Positions 10,047 through 21,515 of a stretch of DNA of 64,000 bases are shown one piece after another; position 1 is the first letter of the stretch; each line of letters starts with the position of its first letter. Location of the stretch: contig NW_026262723.1 in assembly GCF_021869535.1 (NCBI RefSeq), forward strand, positions 84,384,324 to 84,448,323, in the 5' to 3' direction. The stretch comes from Mytilus californianus (lineage: Eukaryota > Mollusca > Bivalvia > Mytilida > Mytilidae). A program made the position numbers and the translations under genes. A model generated the notes under the pieces. The model had not been told where the DNA came from. It ran no database searches and saw only the letters and a program-made list of their open reading frames with translations.

Positions 10047-11879
10047 ATGTATTTATCGGCAATACGTGCTCTTGTGTTTCTTCAACATTCTTTAATGTTG
10101 TATGGGGAATCTTTATTCCCACTCGAAGTTGAAAATTACGTCATGGATAAATTTACAATCAACAGAGATTCTTCAACTGGATATGGATCCATTAATTTTA
10201 AAACAGACGATTCATTTAAAATATATTTTTGTCTCCGTGCTGAAACAATTGTTAATTTAAATAACGTTAGATTTTCTAACGATGGAGGAAGTGATATTAT
10301 TGAATTTGGTATAGATGGAATACGATTGGGTATTTTAACGTCACCAGACGAAAGCAATTACGGTAAAGGATGGAATAACTTTCTTCACAGTGGACCGATT
10401 GGTCCAAATTTAAATCTATCGTCTGGAAGACATTTTCTTTCAATAAGTGTAAATAAGACGGATTTTTATGGAGTCGAACTAGACCAACTGGAAATTAAAA
10501 CATTAGATCCATACATTAGCAACGAAATATTTAAATGTTCACTTTTCTGTGACAAAGATATAATGTATTCAAATGGCCGGGCACGAGATGATATGTCTTC
10601 TGCTGTTCTGACGAGGAAAAGATCGCAGTCATTATGTCCAAGCAATAAAAATTTACTCTTGCCGATCTACCATGAAAATGTAACTATGTTTCTTGTTACA
10701 GTGATGCATCCTAAATACAGGTCATTTGAAAATAATTTTCATGATAAACATGGACTTTGCGATAGAAACAACAAAACATTATGGGAATTTTCGAGAGTAC
10801 AGCTCGAGTCACATTATGATGCCGTTCACTCTATATTATATCCAAGTGTTACTATGGAACATGGTCGGTCTAATACGTCAAAATCTTTATATATGAAAGT
10901 TAAGTTTAATAACTTACACGTCGATGACACAGATACAAGACTTGTTCTGCAATTTCTATACGTTGTAGATATATTTCTTGTAACTTGCACGTATAAAACT
11001 GAAGGATCAGGGACCACACTAAAAAATGCATACTTCAGCTCAATGAAAACAAAACATGTTTGGCTGATTCCAAAGTACAGTTTTTTAAAGGAAAATGAAA
11101 TTTTGCTGAATATTCTAACTGATCCAGCACAAATGAAATCAATTACAGTAGATTTTATAAAGTTAGAGCATCATGCATCACAGTCAATAAATAGTGAGAC
11201 TTTGTTTTCCAGCTATGATACAAAAATAGAAGTTTTCAGGGATCAGTTTAACGAGGAACAGTTTGTGAGAGAACCAATGTCTGTTAGAAATGTAGATACG
11301 GATACCTTGTTCAATCATGTGTCTGAGATAGTAATTTCACATCGACTTCCATGGGCTGACGTTTACAGTCCTATTGTCAAATTGTCGAGGACAGGTGAAA
11401 TGAACATATTACCTATTGCACCACATGGACTAACTGAAATTCCATATGGTACATCAATTGTTTTTGGTCAAAATGATCCATCTAAAAATAATCTACCCTC
11501 CGCTCCGATATCAAGAATAGATATTACACCAGCAGCTTTACAATTATTCGTAACATTTAAGGATCACGGAACAACTAATATTTTGATCAAATCTACCTGG
11601 AAAGACACCAAAGCCATTTTTAAAGATATTGTTAATACGAGAAACCCTCTTAAATATCCGTTTGCAACAATAATGACCACGTGGAATTACGACGGAAATG
11701 CTGACTTAGATCACGTTAGCAGCAACGGTGATACTATTCACCATATAGTGAAAGGATGGGACAAGCTTTATGGTACAAGTTTTACATTTTTCAGGCAATG
11801 TATATCGAGACACAATACACAAAGTCCCGACTTACGTCTTCAAATTATCAATGAAAAAGATTTATATTTATTCATTTGA
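10047..11879 (+). CDS. Unrecognised, probably secreted protein of 610 residues, single open exon
   Basis: This is the second-longest uninterrupted frame in the window and it uses ordinary codons. I take the ATG at 10047. The frame is also open six bases upstream from a TTG. The first 20 or so residues (MYLSAIRALVFLQHSLMLYG) are hydrophobic and look like a signal peptide, so secretion is inferred. Residues about 30-155 alternate short strands with glycine turns ('GGSDIIEFGIDGIRLG', 'GRHFLSISVNKTDF', 'DQLEIKTLD') and resemble a carbohydrate-binding or galactose-binding jelly roll. A second similar stretch lies near residues 290-370. About seven cysteines and five N-glycosylation sequons (NLS, NKT, NVT, NKT, NTS) fit an extracellular protein. 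I recognise no catalytic motif and no named family. No TATA box or clear poly(A) signal is visible. An upstream noncoding exon is possible. Confidence 0.6.
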   Translation: MYLSAIRALVFLQHSLMLYGESLFPLEVENYVMDKFTINRDSSTGYGSINFKTDDSFKIYFCLRAETIVNLNNVRFSNDGGSDIIEFGIDGIRLGILTSPDESNYGKGWNNFLHSGPIGPNLNLSSGRHFLSISVNKTDFYGVELDQLEIKTLDPYISNEIFKCSLFCDKDIMYSNGRARDDMSSAVLTRKRSQSLCPSNKNLLLPIYHENVTMFLVTVMHPKYRSFENNFHDKHGLCDRNNKTLWEFSRVQLESHYDAVHSILYPSVTMEHGRSNTSKSLYMKVKFNNLHVDDTDTRLVLQFLYVVDIFLVTCTYKTEGSGTTLKNAYFSSMKTKHVWLIPKYSFLKENEILLNILTDPAQMKSITVDFIKLEHHASQSINSETLFSSYDTKIEVFRDQFNEEQFVREPMSVRNVDTDTLFNHVSEIVISHRLPWADVYSPIVKLSRTGEMNILPIAPHGLTEIPYGTSIVFGQNDPSKNNLPSAPISRIDITPAALQLFVTFKDHGTTNILIKSTWKDTKAIFKDIVNTRNPLKYPFATIMTTWNYDGNADLDHVSSNGDTIHHIVKGWDKLYGTSFTFFRQCISRHNTQSPDLRLQIINEKDLYLFI

Positions 11880-12164
11880 AATTCAGTATGCATGTAAAGG
11901 TCCCTGTGTATATTAGTTTTGTTACTTTTTTATCAAATTAATGCGGTATGCATTGTTGATTATTTGAAAAATGAAAGACACTCTCCACTAGGGAGAGTGG
12001 TGACTACTAAAAAAAAGGACTAAACTAGCACATAGTACGGCACGACCAAGCATTTACCAATATTTTGGACCTCGTGTATTCATTTACCCACATAAGCATA
12101 TATTAAACAGTTAGTAGCATCAAAGACGTAAGTTATTAAATTAAAAGAATCGGAGTACTACATC

Positions 12165-12345
12165 TAACCCTTGTCCCCCAGTTTTTGTGGGGTTCGTGTT
12201 GCTCAGTCTTTAGTTTTCTATGTTGTGTTTTGTATGCTGTTGTTTTTCTTTTGGTCTTTTTCTTTTTTTGCCATGGCGTTGTCAGTTTATTTTCGACTTA
12301 TGAGTTTGAATGTGACTTTGGTGTCTTTCGCCTCTCTTTTTTGAC
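12165..12345 (+). repeat. Solo PLE tail (family T)
   Basis: It has the same landmarks as 51545-51742: 'ttttgtggggttcgtgttgc', 'ttctatgttgtgttttgt', 'ccatggcgttgtcagtttat' and 'ctttcgcctctctttt'. No coding part is attached. Confidence 0.7.
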
Positions 12346-12394
12346 TGATTTTTTTTTTAAATACAATCATATTTAGTGTTTGCTGTTAAAAAAA

Positions 12395-12462
12395 CTAAGT
12401 CTTTGGTCTCTTGTGGAGAGTTGTTTCATTGGCAATCATACCACATCTTCTTATTTTTATAA
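12395..12462 (-). repeat. Family A fragment, short end only
   Basis: On the minus strand it reads 'agatgtggtatgattgcca' then 'gaaacaactctccacaagag', the first 65 bp of family A. It lies directly after the PLE tail in the same reading direction as the 45-kb copy. Confidence 0.65.
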
Positions 12463-12789
12463 GTCTTCCTTTTGTCAGATATATTTGAATTGGCTTCGGT
12501 TAGATGACTGTTGAAACTTATTTTTATAGTTAACGGGCGACAATCTTATTTGAATCATTTCCCGTCGAATATTCCAAATAAGTCCGATATTACATGTAAT
12601 CAACGTATAATCTAAACTATTTATAAGTTGTGTCGACGGATGAATAAATGCATTCGTGTTTATCGTCCAGTGACAAATACTGCTTGTATATAAGGACGAG
12701 AACATGATTAAGAGATCCTGCTTAGTTCTAAACGGATTCGATGAGATGGTTTTTTAACGTTGTATTTCACAATGCAACAGTCCGAAAGA

Positions 12790-12945
12790 AAACCTGTCGG
12801 ACACATTATTCTGAATCCGAGCCGACCAGTCTTTGCTCGTACTCATAAATACTTCGTGCTTGGCGGAGAAGAAGTAAATGCCAATTTCCAAGTGTTTCGT
12901 CTGACACGGCCCGGAAACGAACCAAGATATATGTTGAAAGTTCGG
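12790..12945 (+). repeat. SINE-like mollusc repeat fragment
   Basis: 'ccgagccgaccagtctttgc', 'gtgcttggcggagaag' and 'gacacggcccgg' match a repeat I recall from bivalve sequence. It is probably the other end of the family seen at 38668-38885. The 92-codon frame over it is not a gene. Confidence 0.4.
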
Positions 12946-13959
12946 ATGTTTCTAATAAGGATTTCCTCATGTTCATCCGAATGTTTGATATGGCCGTGGC
13001 ACTTGGAAAAGTTTAAAGGCATGGTAGCACTTGTGTAAAAAAATGAGCATATATTTGTTTCTGCCGTATATCTCTCATTTATATATTCCACTTGAACCAT
13101 TTTTACGTTACAACACTTAACACTGATACAATTATTAGAAATGTCAAATTGATAAGAACGAATTAAAATATTGCATAGGCAACGTAAAATGCACCAAAAA
13201 CAAAGTGTCAACAACATGACACAGTAGAAATTTGATGTACATAAAACAATCCTTATATCCAGTAGATCTATTAGGTTACTTATGCATCTACCACTACAAC
13301 GTTTTCAAATCATAGGCACCCAAGCAAAAAAGGTAGCACTATGAGAAAACTATTTAAGATTGAATCTTATAAGTGTTAGTGACCGTATTTTTGCAACACG
13401 TCAGACATGAAACGTGGCACACCCTAATATTCATAGCAACACGAAGCATGCAATCTACACTGAATAAATAAATATTATGCACAGTATCTTTGACAATCTG
13501 AAAAGATTCCTTAATGTAGCTTTAGAAGTGGGAATTAATTTCACAAAAACATGCGAATGCGTCCACTTTGTAATAGTCCGCTACATAACAGTTAAAAGTA
13601 AATATCGTTGCGAAGTTGCTATGTAGTTGACAAAATTCTCTGATATAAAACTGCACATATGTCTGTAGTATATCGCTGTATTCTTGTAGAGAATAATCAA
13701 TGGTATACCAAATTGGATACTTTTTTCATATATACTAGTATAAATTTTTTTTATTTTTTTTATCAATGTATTTGTCTGTCACCTTCGCAAAACCGTCATT
13801 CCCTACACAACATAAAATCATCAACGTATAAATGCCAGCAAGTATTTGTTAATACAGTGGTAAATTAATGTTCATAATAATAATTTTTTTTCTTATTTAG
13901 AAGTTGTTTCAACACAAGTTAAACTATAAGACGGTTTTCCCATGTGAAATTGAAAAATC
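12946..13959. other. Gene-free stretch upstream of a PLE fragment
   Basis: No gene or strong repeat seen. Short overlapping frames on both strands have no recognisable content. Confidence 0.4.
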
Positions 13960-14776
13960 GTCTAAAAGAAATAATCCACAATGCTTTTCAACATAAAAAT
14001 GGAAGCATACGCTATAGATTTATTACCTTTGGGATACCAAACGGCATATTTTGTTAATAGTGAACAAAAAGGTAAAACATGCTACACAGAGGAGCAAGTG
14101 ATCAGTATGATGGAGTTTCTTATTGACAAAATGTTTGTTGAAATTGGATGTAGACTTTTTCAACAAATTGTCGGCATTCCTATAGGAACTAACTGTGCGC
14201 CTCTACTTGCCGACCTCTTCTTACTTTCATATGAGTCGCAGTTCTTCGGACACTTGTCAAAAACAAGAAGATCAAAGAAGCCAGATCATTTAATTTCACG
14301 TTCAGATATATTGATGATGTTCTTTCCATTAACAATCCAAACTTTTCTGATTGGGTTCCATTAATATATCCTCCAGAGCTAGAAATTAAAGAAACAACAG
14401 ACACGGCTTCCTCTGCCTAATTTTTTTACTTATACCTCGAATTTGACATAAGCGGTTATCTCAGTACCAGAATCTATGACAAACGAGACGATTCTAATTT
14501 TGAAATTATCAATTCCCCCACCTTAGTAGCAATATACCAACTTCACCTGCATATGGGATATACATTTCCCAACTCATTCGGTATTCAAGAGCTTACAGCT
14601 GCTACTCAGACTTTGTAAAACGTCACCAGTGTCTGAGAAGAAAGTTGATGAACCAAGGGTATGTCAAAGAACGTCTCGCCCTTTTTCTAAAAAAGTTCAT
14701 CGGAAGATACCAAGACCTTGTTGATAAATATTCCGTATCAACTTCACAAATAATACACGATGGTCTTGAAGTATAG
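13960..14776 (+). pseudogene. 5'-truncated Penelope-like reverse transcriptase remnant
   Basis: The frame at 13981-14364 contains the palm segment 'FQQIVGIPIGTNCAPLLADL' of PLE reverse transcriptase (motif B region). It ends by a frameshift before the metal-binding motif. The missing part continues in another frame around 14300, where the DNA for the R-Y-I-D-D-V motif and the thumb region can be followed with further stops to about 14776. The nuclease domain and the upstream half are absent, which fits a 5'-truncated insertion. It belongs to a subfamily related to, but distinct from, the PLE at 48.7 kb. The fragment at 29035 matches this one more closely. Confidence 0.8.
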
Positions 14777-14859
14777 ATTCTAGGTACTGACGTTGGTTAT
14801 CATCTTAATAACGTGGTATACTATTCTTTTATTTGTTTTTGTAATTTATAACTTTTACT

Positions 14860-15240
14860 GTTTTATGCGACTGTCATACAAGTGAGAGGTTTAGGCAGCT
14901 ATAAAACCAGGTTTAATCCACCATTTTCTACATCAGAAAATGCCTGTACCAAGTTAGGAATATGACTGTTGCTATCCATTCGTTTGATGTGTTTGGGCTT
15001 TTGATTTTGCCATTTGCTTAGGAACTCTCCGTTTAGAATTTTCCTCGGAGTTCGGTATTTTTGTTATTTTACTTTTTTGTGGGGATTCGTGTTAATCAAT
15101 CTTTAGATTTCTATGTTGTGTTTGTATAATGTTGTTTATCTTTTGATCGTTTTTTTTTTTTATTTTTTGCTTTTTGTCATGGCATTGTCAGTTTATTTTC
15201 AACTTGTGAGTTTGAGTTTTCGTCTCTTTTTTAAAATATA
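14860..15240 (+). repeat. 3' region and tail of the truncated PLE
   Basis: It starts 'actgtcatacaagtgagag' and runs through 'ccaccattttct', 'cctcggagttcggtatttt' and the family T tail ('gtggggattcgtgtt' to 'gtcagtttattttcaactt'). Its pieces recur at 30118-30225 and 20675-20735. It lies 80 bp after the reverse transcriptase remnant in the same direction, so it is the 3' end of that insertion. Confidence 0.65.
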
Positions 15241-15344
15241 AGACGAGTTGCCTCATATTTTAACATGCAAACATCCAAACGTTTGTATAAGTAATATTTA
15301 TACAATCGTTTTCAATCATATTAAATGGGTGTGGTCTTTTAATA

Positions 15345-15775
15345 ATTTTTTATGCACTGCCGCAGCGGAAGGGGCATTAAGTGTTACCCTTGTTCGTTTG
15401 TACGTCCGCACGTACGTACGTCCCAAAATTGGTTTCTGTTCTCTAACTTATTTTGCCTCAACCAAATGTTATGAAACTTATACACAATGCTTATTACCAC
15501 AAAACACAGATCAAGTTTGAATTTTGGTGGCGTCACTTTTTACCGTTCTAGAGTTATGCCCCTTTACAAATGAAAACAAATGCTGAATTTTTCGTTTCTG
15601 TTATATAACTTAAGTTTGCCTCAACCAAATGTTATGAAACATACACAATGCTTATTACCACAAAACTCAGATAAAGTTCGAATTTGGGTAGCTTCACTTT
15701 TACCATTCTTGAGTTATGTCCCTTTATAACGTTATATGCAAGCGGGGGCATCATCTGTGTCCCATGGACACATTT
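15345..15775 (+). repeat. Dispersed repeat with internal 162-bp duplication
   Basis: Two related segments beginning 'ggtttctgtt' (15432) and 'gtttctgtta' (about 15594) share 'cctcaaccaaatgttatgaa' and 'aatgcttattaccacaaaac'. The right end has a hairpin, 'tgtgtcc cat ggacaca'. Style and ends match the element at 8978-9245, so the same nonautonomous element class is likely. Confidence 0.5.
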
Positions 15776-16069
15776 TCCATTTATTCTTAAATACTTTTAA
15801 TACTCAAAATAAGAGTACTTTCAGTCATATTGAATGGTTAAACAATAAAATGCACAATGTTTCTCTTAATTGAAAATAGTAATTTCAAAACCATTACGTA
15901 GGGGAGATTTAACACAATTATTTGTCATCTTTGTATTTAAAATATCCATTTTGTCTGAGATTAAGGTTGATTTTATATTTCACACTTCCTAAATGGTCAA
16001 AATGTGTTAGCATGTTGAAAAATAAAAACATTTTTAGAATTTGATTATCCTTATTTTAGCCTGCAGAAT

Positions 16070-16122
16070 ACACTGGACGTACAAAATTATAAGCCTAATA
16101 TCTTTGATAAGTGTGTTTTGTT
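16070..16122 (+). repeat. Family B (hammerhead element) end fragment
   Basis: 'actggacgtacaaaattata' then 'gcctaatatctttgata' matches the segment that follows the hammerhead cleavage site in other copies. The ribozyme core itself is missing. Confidence 0.4.
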
Positions 16123-16373
16123 TTTTAAATTTCGTTTGATACGGTCCTCTCAGGTACACAGTTTAAAAGTCCCATTTAAGCAGTTTTTTTATGAATGAGT
16201 TACATCAGTTGACCCAATGTCAATAAACTGAAACATTTTTACGGGTGAAAATTGCATTAAAAGTTACAACAAATGTAGTAGAACAAGAAAGAATATGTTG
16301 TTATTCAAGAACACATATTCTGTTATGATGACAAACTACAGCGATATTTCACTTGACCCATATTTATATAAAT

Positions 16374-16690
16374 AACAAGATGGAGTATGATTGCCAATGA
16401 GAAAACTATCCACCAGAGTTCAAATGAAGTGAATGTACATAATTATAGGCCAGCATATGCATACGAACTTCAACATTGAGAAAAACCCATACTGTATAGT
16501 CGGATATAAAAAGCATGAAAAATGTAAAACAATTCAAACGACGAGAAAACTAACGGCCTAACTTAAAACAAAACAATTTACAAAAAAACAAATATGCCAT
16601 ACATGAACCAACGACAACCACTGAACAACAGGCTCCTGACTTGGGACAGGCATATAAAGAATATGTCGGGGTTAAACATGTTTGTGAGCC
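16374..16690 (+). repeat. Dispersed repeat family A, copy 3
   Basis: It keeps the landmarks from 'agatggagtatgattgcca' to 'caggctcctgacttgggaca' and 'ggttaaacatgttt'. The 100-codon minus-strand frame over it is not a gene. Confidence 0.7.
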
Positions 16691-17118
16691 ATATGTTTGT
16701 TTTTCTGAATCGCGAGGATATTTCATTTGCTTTTGTTTAATACTTTTAGAGGACAAATCAGTGGACTCAAAACACGCTTCAATATAAAATGTGTACCCGA
16801 TTGTATCTTCATTCACGATAAGGCTGTTACCAAATTTCAGTTGTTTTCTCAAAATACTGTTGCCGCGGGCAGAGATGCAGGTTTGTGCTTTTACCAGATT
16901 AATCTCTCGTCTTTACATGGAATTTATTTATATGCATTCTCAAGATCTGTCTAGTTCTTGTCGTGCCTTTTGTGTACTCATAGTTAATTCTGTGGTGTAA
17001 AGACGACCATAATAGACCTTTTCAATAACTGTTTACACCTACAGTTGCCAACGACACCTACAGAAAAATGTAAGGGTCGTCTTGAAAATGGTAATGATAG
17101 TTTATGAATATTACTATA
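16691..17118. other. Short frames of unknown meaning between family A copies
   Basis: Overlapping plus-strand frames of about 70 codons (16727-17000) show nothing recognisable. Probably noncoding. Confidence 0.3.
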
Positions 17119-17236
17119 AAAAAGGAGATATGGTATAATTGCCATTGTGACAACTATCCACCAGAGTCCAAATGATGTGTATGGAAGCAGTTATACAAGC
17201 TGATCACCGGTCGGCCTTCAACAATGAGCACACTAT
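17119..17236 (+). repeat. Family A, truncated copy
   Basis: Only the first 115 bp of family A is present ('ggagatatggtataattgcc' to 'ccggtcggccttcaacaat'). Confidence 0.6.
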
Positions 17237-17636
17237 CACATTTTGTAGTTTACTGGCTTGAAAAATAATTGACTTTATGTTTGTTATACTAACCACAACG
17301 AGAAATGTCTTCTTTTGGTTGTAAATCACCTGTTGTTTAAACTTCCCAGTTGTTCTAGAATGGAATATGAAGAAAAGGAAGGACGTCAATATTATAATAC
17401 ACTTATTATACGATGAGCTTCTATCTTCCTTGAAAAAAAATTCGAAAATGAATAAATCAACCTTAGTAGTAAATGTTTAATCAAACACTGTTGTACGTCT
17501 ATTGACAAGGGATGCACATGTCTCTACAATGTCTATTAGTTTTGGCATCAGATGCCACCAGATGCCACAAACGTGGAAACTGGAGTTGAGAAATGTAGTC
17601 GCATTTCAACGACTTTTTAAAAACTAAAATCGCAGG

Positions 17637-18462
17637 TATAAGTTTTCTTTGGAATGGAAATCATAACCAACAATGGATAATTTCTTTCAAAATATGCGAC
17701 ATTCTGTATTGGTTTTCAAGGGAGAATCATTTTAACATATTTAAAACATGTGTAGGAGATTTATGCATATTATCAATTTCCCACTAAATTTATAATGTAA
17801 GTATTCTTTGTGTGGATTAACAATTTCACGGAAAAAAAAACAACCTCACTACAATTTTGCTTGTTCTCCACTATTGCCTGCCCACTTGAACACTGTAAAA
17901 CGAGTCTTCTTATTTAATCATTCAAATGCATTTTGAATAAATCCACTAGTAAAAAATCGTTTCGTGACTGGGGGTATTGGAAAATTACGAAGGGTTAGAC
18001 TACATCTTTCTTGTAGCATACCAATACATTGCAGAATGGAGTGACTATCATGTATTATTAACCTCTAACCTGATTCCAAGTCGTAGTATACAGCTAATTT
18101 TGCCTGTCATTCATTTTCATAATTATATAAAAAAAAGAAGATGTGGTATGATTGCCAATGAGACAACTCTCCACAAGAGACCAAATGACACAGAAATTAA
18201 CAACTATAGGTCACCGTACGGCCTTCAACAATGAGCAAAGCCCATACCGCATAGTCAGCTATAAAAGGCCCCGAAATGACAAATGTAAAACAATTCAAAC
18301 GAGAAAACTAACGGCCTAATTTATGTACAAATTTATGAACAAAAACAAATATAACACAGCAACAAACGACAACCACTGAATCACAAGCTCCTGACTATAG
18401 CTCTCTTTCCTGCTTACATTCAATTCAGGCGATAGGAAACAACTTGCATAAGACCAATCTTT
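17637..18462 (+). repeat. Copy of a duplicated block also found at 52131-52630, with family A inserted
   Basis: Shared landmarks with 52131-52630 in the same order are 'gtataagttttctttggaa', 'acatgtgtaggag', 'attttgcttgttct', 'gaagggttagactacat', 'cttgtagcatacca', 'ttcattttcat' and 'ctctctttcctgcttac'. In this copy a family A element lies between the last two landmarks, where the 52-kb copy is continuous. The block is either a dispersed repeat of unknown class or an old segmental duplication. Confidence 0.65.
18123..18400 (+). mobile_element. Family A, copy 4, with insertion boundaries defined
   Basis: About 278 bp from 'aattatataaaaaaaagaag' to 'gctcctgactatag' sits between 'cattttcat' and 'ctctctttcctg'. 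These two flanks are contiguous in the related block at 52560-52575. That makes this copy an insertion after the two blocks diverged, and gives the limits of this (shorter) form. No clear long target duplication is visible. Confidence 0.65.
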
Positions 18463-18639
18463 TCACCTTTATAATTTTTAAAATACAATATACGCTGGTT
18501 AGTCGAATAATTCAAACTATACCAGCACTAGTTGATAAAATAGTGACAAGAATTACATATAAAAATTGAAAAGCGTAATGTCAATTGATAAATTGCTGTT
18601 GGTCTCATACAGATAATGATTAGTAGTTTTTAAAGTAAA

Positions 18640-18912
18640 GCGCTAGAGATGTACAGTCTAACGCTAAAGATTGAATACATTACGCTGAAGATGTAAAGTT
18701 CCAGCGCTGAGGATGTATAGTCTAGCGCTGGTGATGCAAAGTTCAGCACTGAAGATGTGAGCTCGACCGCGGCAAATGTAAGGTCTAGCACTGTAGATAT
18801 ATTAAAGATATAGCAATGGATATTTAAAGTCTAGCACTAAAGATACAAAGTCTAGCGCTAGAGATGTAAAGTCGAGCGATGTAGATATTAAGTCCAGCGC
18901 TGGAGAAGCAGA
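18640..18912 (+). repeat. 21-bp minisatellite, AGCGCT type, locus 1
   Basis: About 13 degenerate units of the type 'agcgctgaagatgtaaagtct' (21 bp) carry a palindromic AGCGCT core. The same family occurs at 21157-21512. Confidence 0.75.
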
Positions 18913-18929
18913 GCTACATAAATATTGTG

Positions 18930-20674
18930 CCTCCCGAATTTGTTTTTCTAAAACCCTTGAATGGTTGGAAATATCTTTTTATTGATTGATTTTTCAAATT
19001 CATCCTGATCAAAGAATTATACTCAGACTTGAAAACTGACATATTGGTTAAATTAGTCTGGAAGTCAGCCCAAAAAAAATAAACAGATGATCCAGCAAAA
19101 GTGCCTTCCGCGGTCTCCTTAGAACAGATAATCAATATCAGTAAAATACAAATAATCTTAAGTAATTTTTACGGATTCACCAAGACATGCAAGAGGAACG
19201 ATCAATCCGTTAGATTTGATAGCCATGGATGTATAAAAACTGGACGAGCTATATGTGCCGTGTAGCTTTAAAGTTATCGCTTGGCGGCAAGATAACTATA
19301 TTCTAGAACCTTTTTGTTACCGTTGAAGGGGAAATTTCGGGTTGTCATGCTTTATCATCACCAGATGGTTTGTATAGCTTGTTTTTGACTACGGATATAG
19401 AATTCCGAAAAGAATTACATATACAATTGAAAAGAGTAATATCTAAAGTCAATTGATAATGTATAATAGATATAAGAAGATGTGGTATGAGTGGTATAAG
19501 TATGTATTAACGAGTTATGCTTTGTCGTTAAACATTGTCTTTAAGTAAGCAAGCAATTATCCGAGACCTTAAGATATTTTTATATTTTTTATTCGTTAAT
19601 AGTTGGAAATGATTATATCCACACGGTTCACATTTATATTTAGGCATTCGACAATCTAACAAAAGTTGAATATAACTTTAAATTTCAAACATCTGTAAAG
19701 GATTGATTCTGCTATTGTTCAGAGAGTAAATTCAATCATACCTGTTCAACATTCGGTATAACCAAGATGTAATTATTAGCTATAATTATACAACCAAAAT
19801 GAATTATTTGAAAGTGAAGGATCAATTATGCCTTAGTTTTTGGATGTATAAATATGTTAATTTTAAAATTTGTATTCAAGCTGCTCATAGCTGTCTTCGT
19901 TTAGGCGTTGGTAACGAAAGTCATACCGATTATTCTAACAGTTCGAAGTTCGAACATTGTACCCGGAATGAAACTATTTTATCGTTATTATTTTTCACGA
20001 GTAAAATATTGTTTTTGTCTCAGACGTATATTTCATTTTCATATAATGGTTGGTGATAAATTCTTTTTTGTTTAAACTGTCAAAGAAGTAGTTTTACGGT
20101 GTGGCTTCTATATCACACTTTATTCAAATTAGAGTTCAATGTTGACGAGATGTTACTTTGGACCATTTATTATCAAACAAAGAAAAATTCATTGATAGCA
20201 TAATACTAGTTTTATAAAACTAAAACCATATGCAAGCATTTGCTATGACGAAAAGAAAATTGAAAGTCCTTGTATGTTAAAAGTGACATGTGTAAGGGGC
20301 ATATGGATGTTAATTTTATAGTGGCTATAACTATAGCGTGATAGCCACACTCGTATAAAGGTTCAACGATGTTGAAAATCGACCAATGTTTAATCCTGAC
20401 ATCCGGAATCAACTCTTTTTTATGATTTTAAAGATTAAAATTGTTTGATTCATTTTTTTCTCTTGTATCGTTGTCATTCTATATTTTGATACTGCTATAT
20501 AATTATACTCAAGAACGTTCAAATGTCGAACATAATCTTCCTTAGGAAAAAAAAAACATCACAAATATAACAAATCTAACAATTGAAAAGAATATGAACA
20601 AACCAAGACATAATATATATTTAATAAATTACAGGAAGCGTATTATCAATAAGACAGAAATCCAGTTTGTTGGC
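18930..20674. other. Gene-free stretch
   Basis: No supported gene. An 85-codon frame at 19799-20056 has no recognisable feature. A 30-bp family A scrap lies near 19471-19500. Confidence 0.4.
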
Positions 20675-20738
20675 ATGTATAAGGGACTTTCCGTTTTGAA
20701 TTTTCCTTGGAGTTCGGTATTTTTGTTATTTTACTCTT
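20675..20738 (+). repeat. PLE tail scrap
   Basis: 'ttccgttttgaattttcctt' and 'ggagttcggtatttttgtt' match 15025-15075 in the 3' region of the truncated PLE. Confidence 0.5.
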
Positions 20739-21156
20739 TTTTTTAACAATTAAACCCTTCAATAGTATAATTTAGATAATGATTTATGTCAGCACTCGTG
20801 GTCTATTTGTATCATGTATAGCCTGAAGACTGTAAAGTTCGAACCCTTCTTACGAATCTCATTTTTGAGAGGATAAAAGAGCGTAAGTTAAAAGTTCAAA
20901 GTTATGATAAATTATCTGAAGTTCACACAGTGGTCAGTGGATTCTTAAAAAATGATCTTCAGTTAGAAGAATAAATTGACGTCAGAGAAATGGGACAACT
21001 AGTCCTACGTTCCCATGCCACAATTTTTTTTTTATATATTTTTTTCCAAGTATGAAATTTATGCTTTTCATGATGAATAGTTATCAAGAGTTGCTTCCCG
21101 TTCAACACAAATTGTACTATTTCAACGTGTATTATACAATATGCACTAATAAAACA

Positions 21157-21512
21157 GAGTCCAGCACTGAAGATGTAAAGTCAAGCGCTGAGGATATAAA
21201 TTCTAGCGCTGGAGATGTAAAGCTCAATATTAAAGATGTCAAGACTAGCACTGTACGCTTACTGAAAATATATCGCTGGAGATGTAAAACCGTGCGCTGT
21301 AGATATAATGTACAGCGTTGAAGTTGCAACGTCAAGGACTGGAGACGTAAAGCCGAGCGCTGTAGATATAAAGTACAGCGTTGGAGTTGCAACGTCAAGC
21401 ACTGGAGATGTAAAGTTGTCAACTATTGCTGTCCGCTGGACTATTTATCTAGAGCACTGGCTTTTGCATATCCAGCGGTGAACTTTAGATCTACAGCGCT
21501 GCTGACTTATAT
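21157..21512. repeat. 21-bp minisatellite, AGCGCT type, locus 2, with inverted end
   Basis: Direct units of the same 21-bp family as 18640-18912 run from 21157 to about 21420. After a short spacer, units in the opposite orientation ('tccagcggtgaactttagat', 'tacagcgctg') run to 21512. The array can therefore fold back on itself. Reading the array on the minus strand gives a 7-residue repeat (about TLHLQRC), which is a by-product of the period. Confidence 0.7.
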
Positions 21513-21515
21513 CAT

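Noticed and set aside
12760-13038. 92-codon frame as a protein gene
   Set aside because: Its DNA matches a common SINE-like repeat and the frame has no conserved feature.
13981-14364. Separate intact small gene
   Set aside because: It is an internal piece of a PLE reverse transcriptase whose homology continues in other frames.
21132-21422. Minus-strand leucine/glutamine heptad frame
   Set aside because: It reads the 21-bp AGCGCT minisatellite. A period divisible by three keeps frames open by default.
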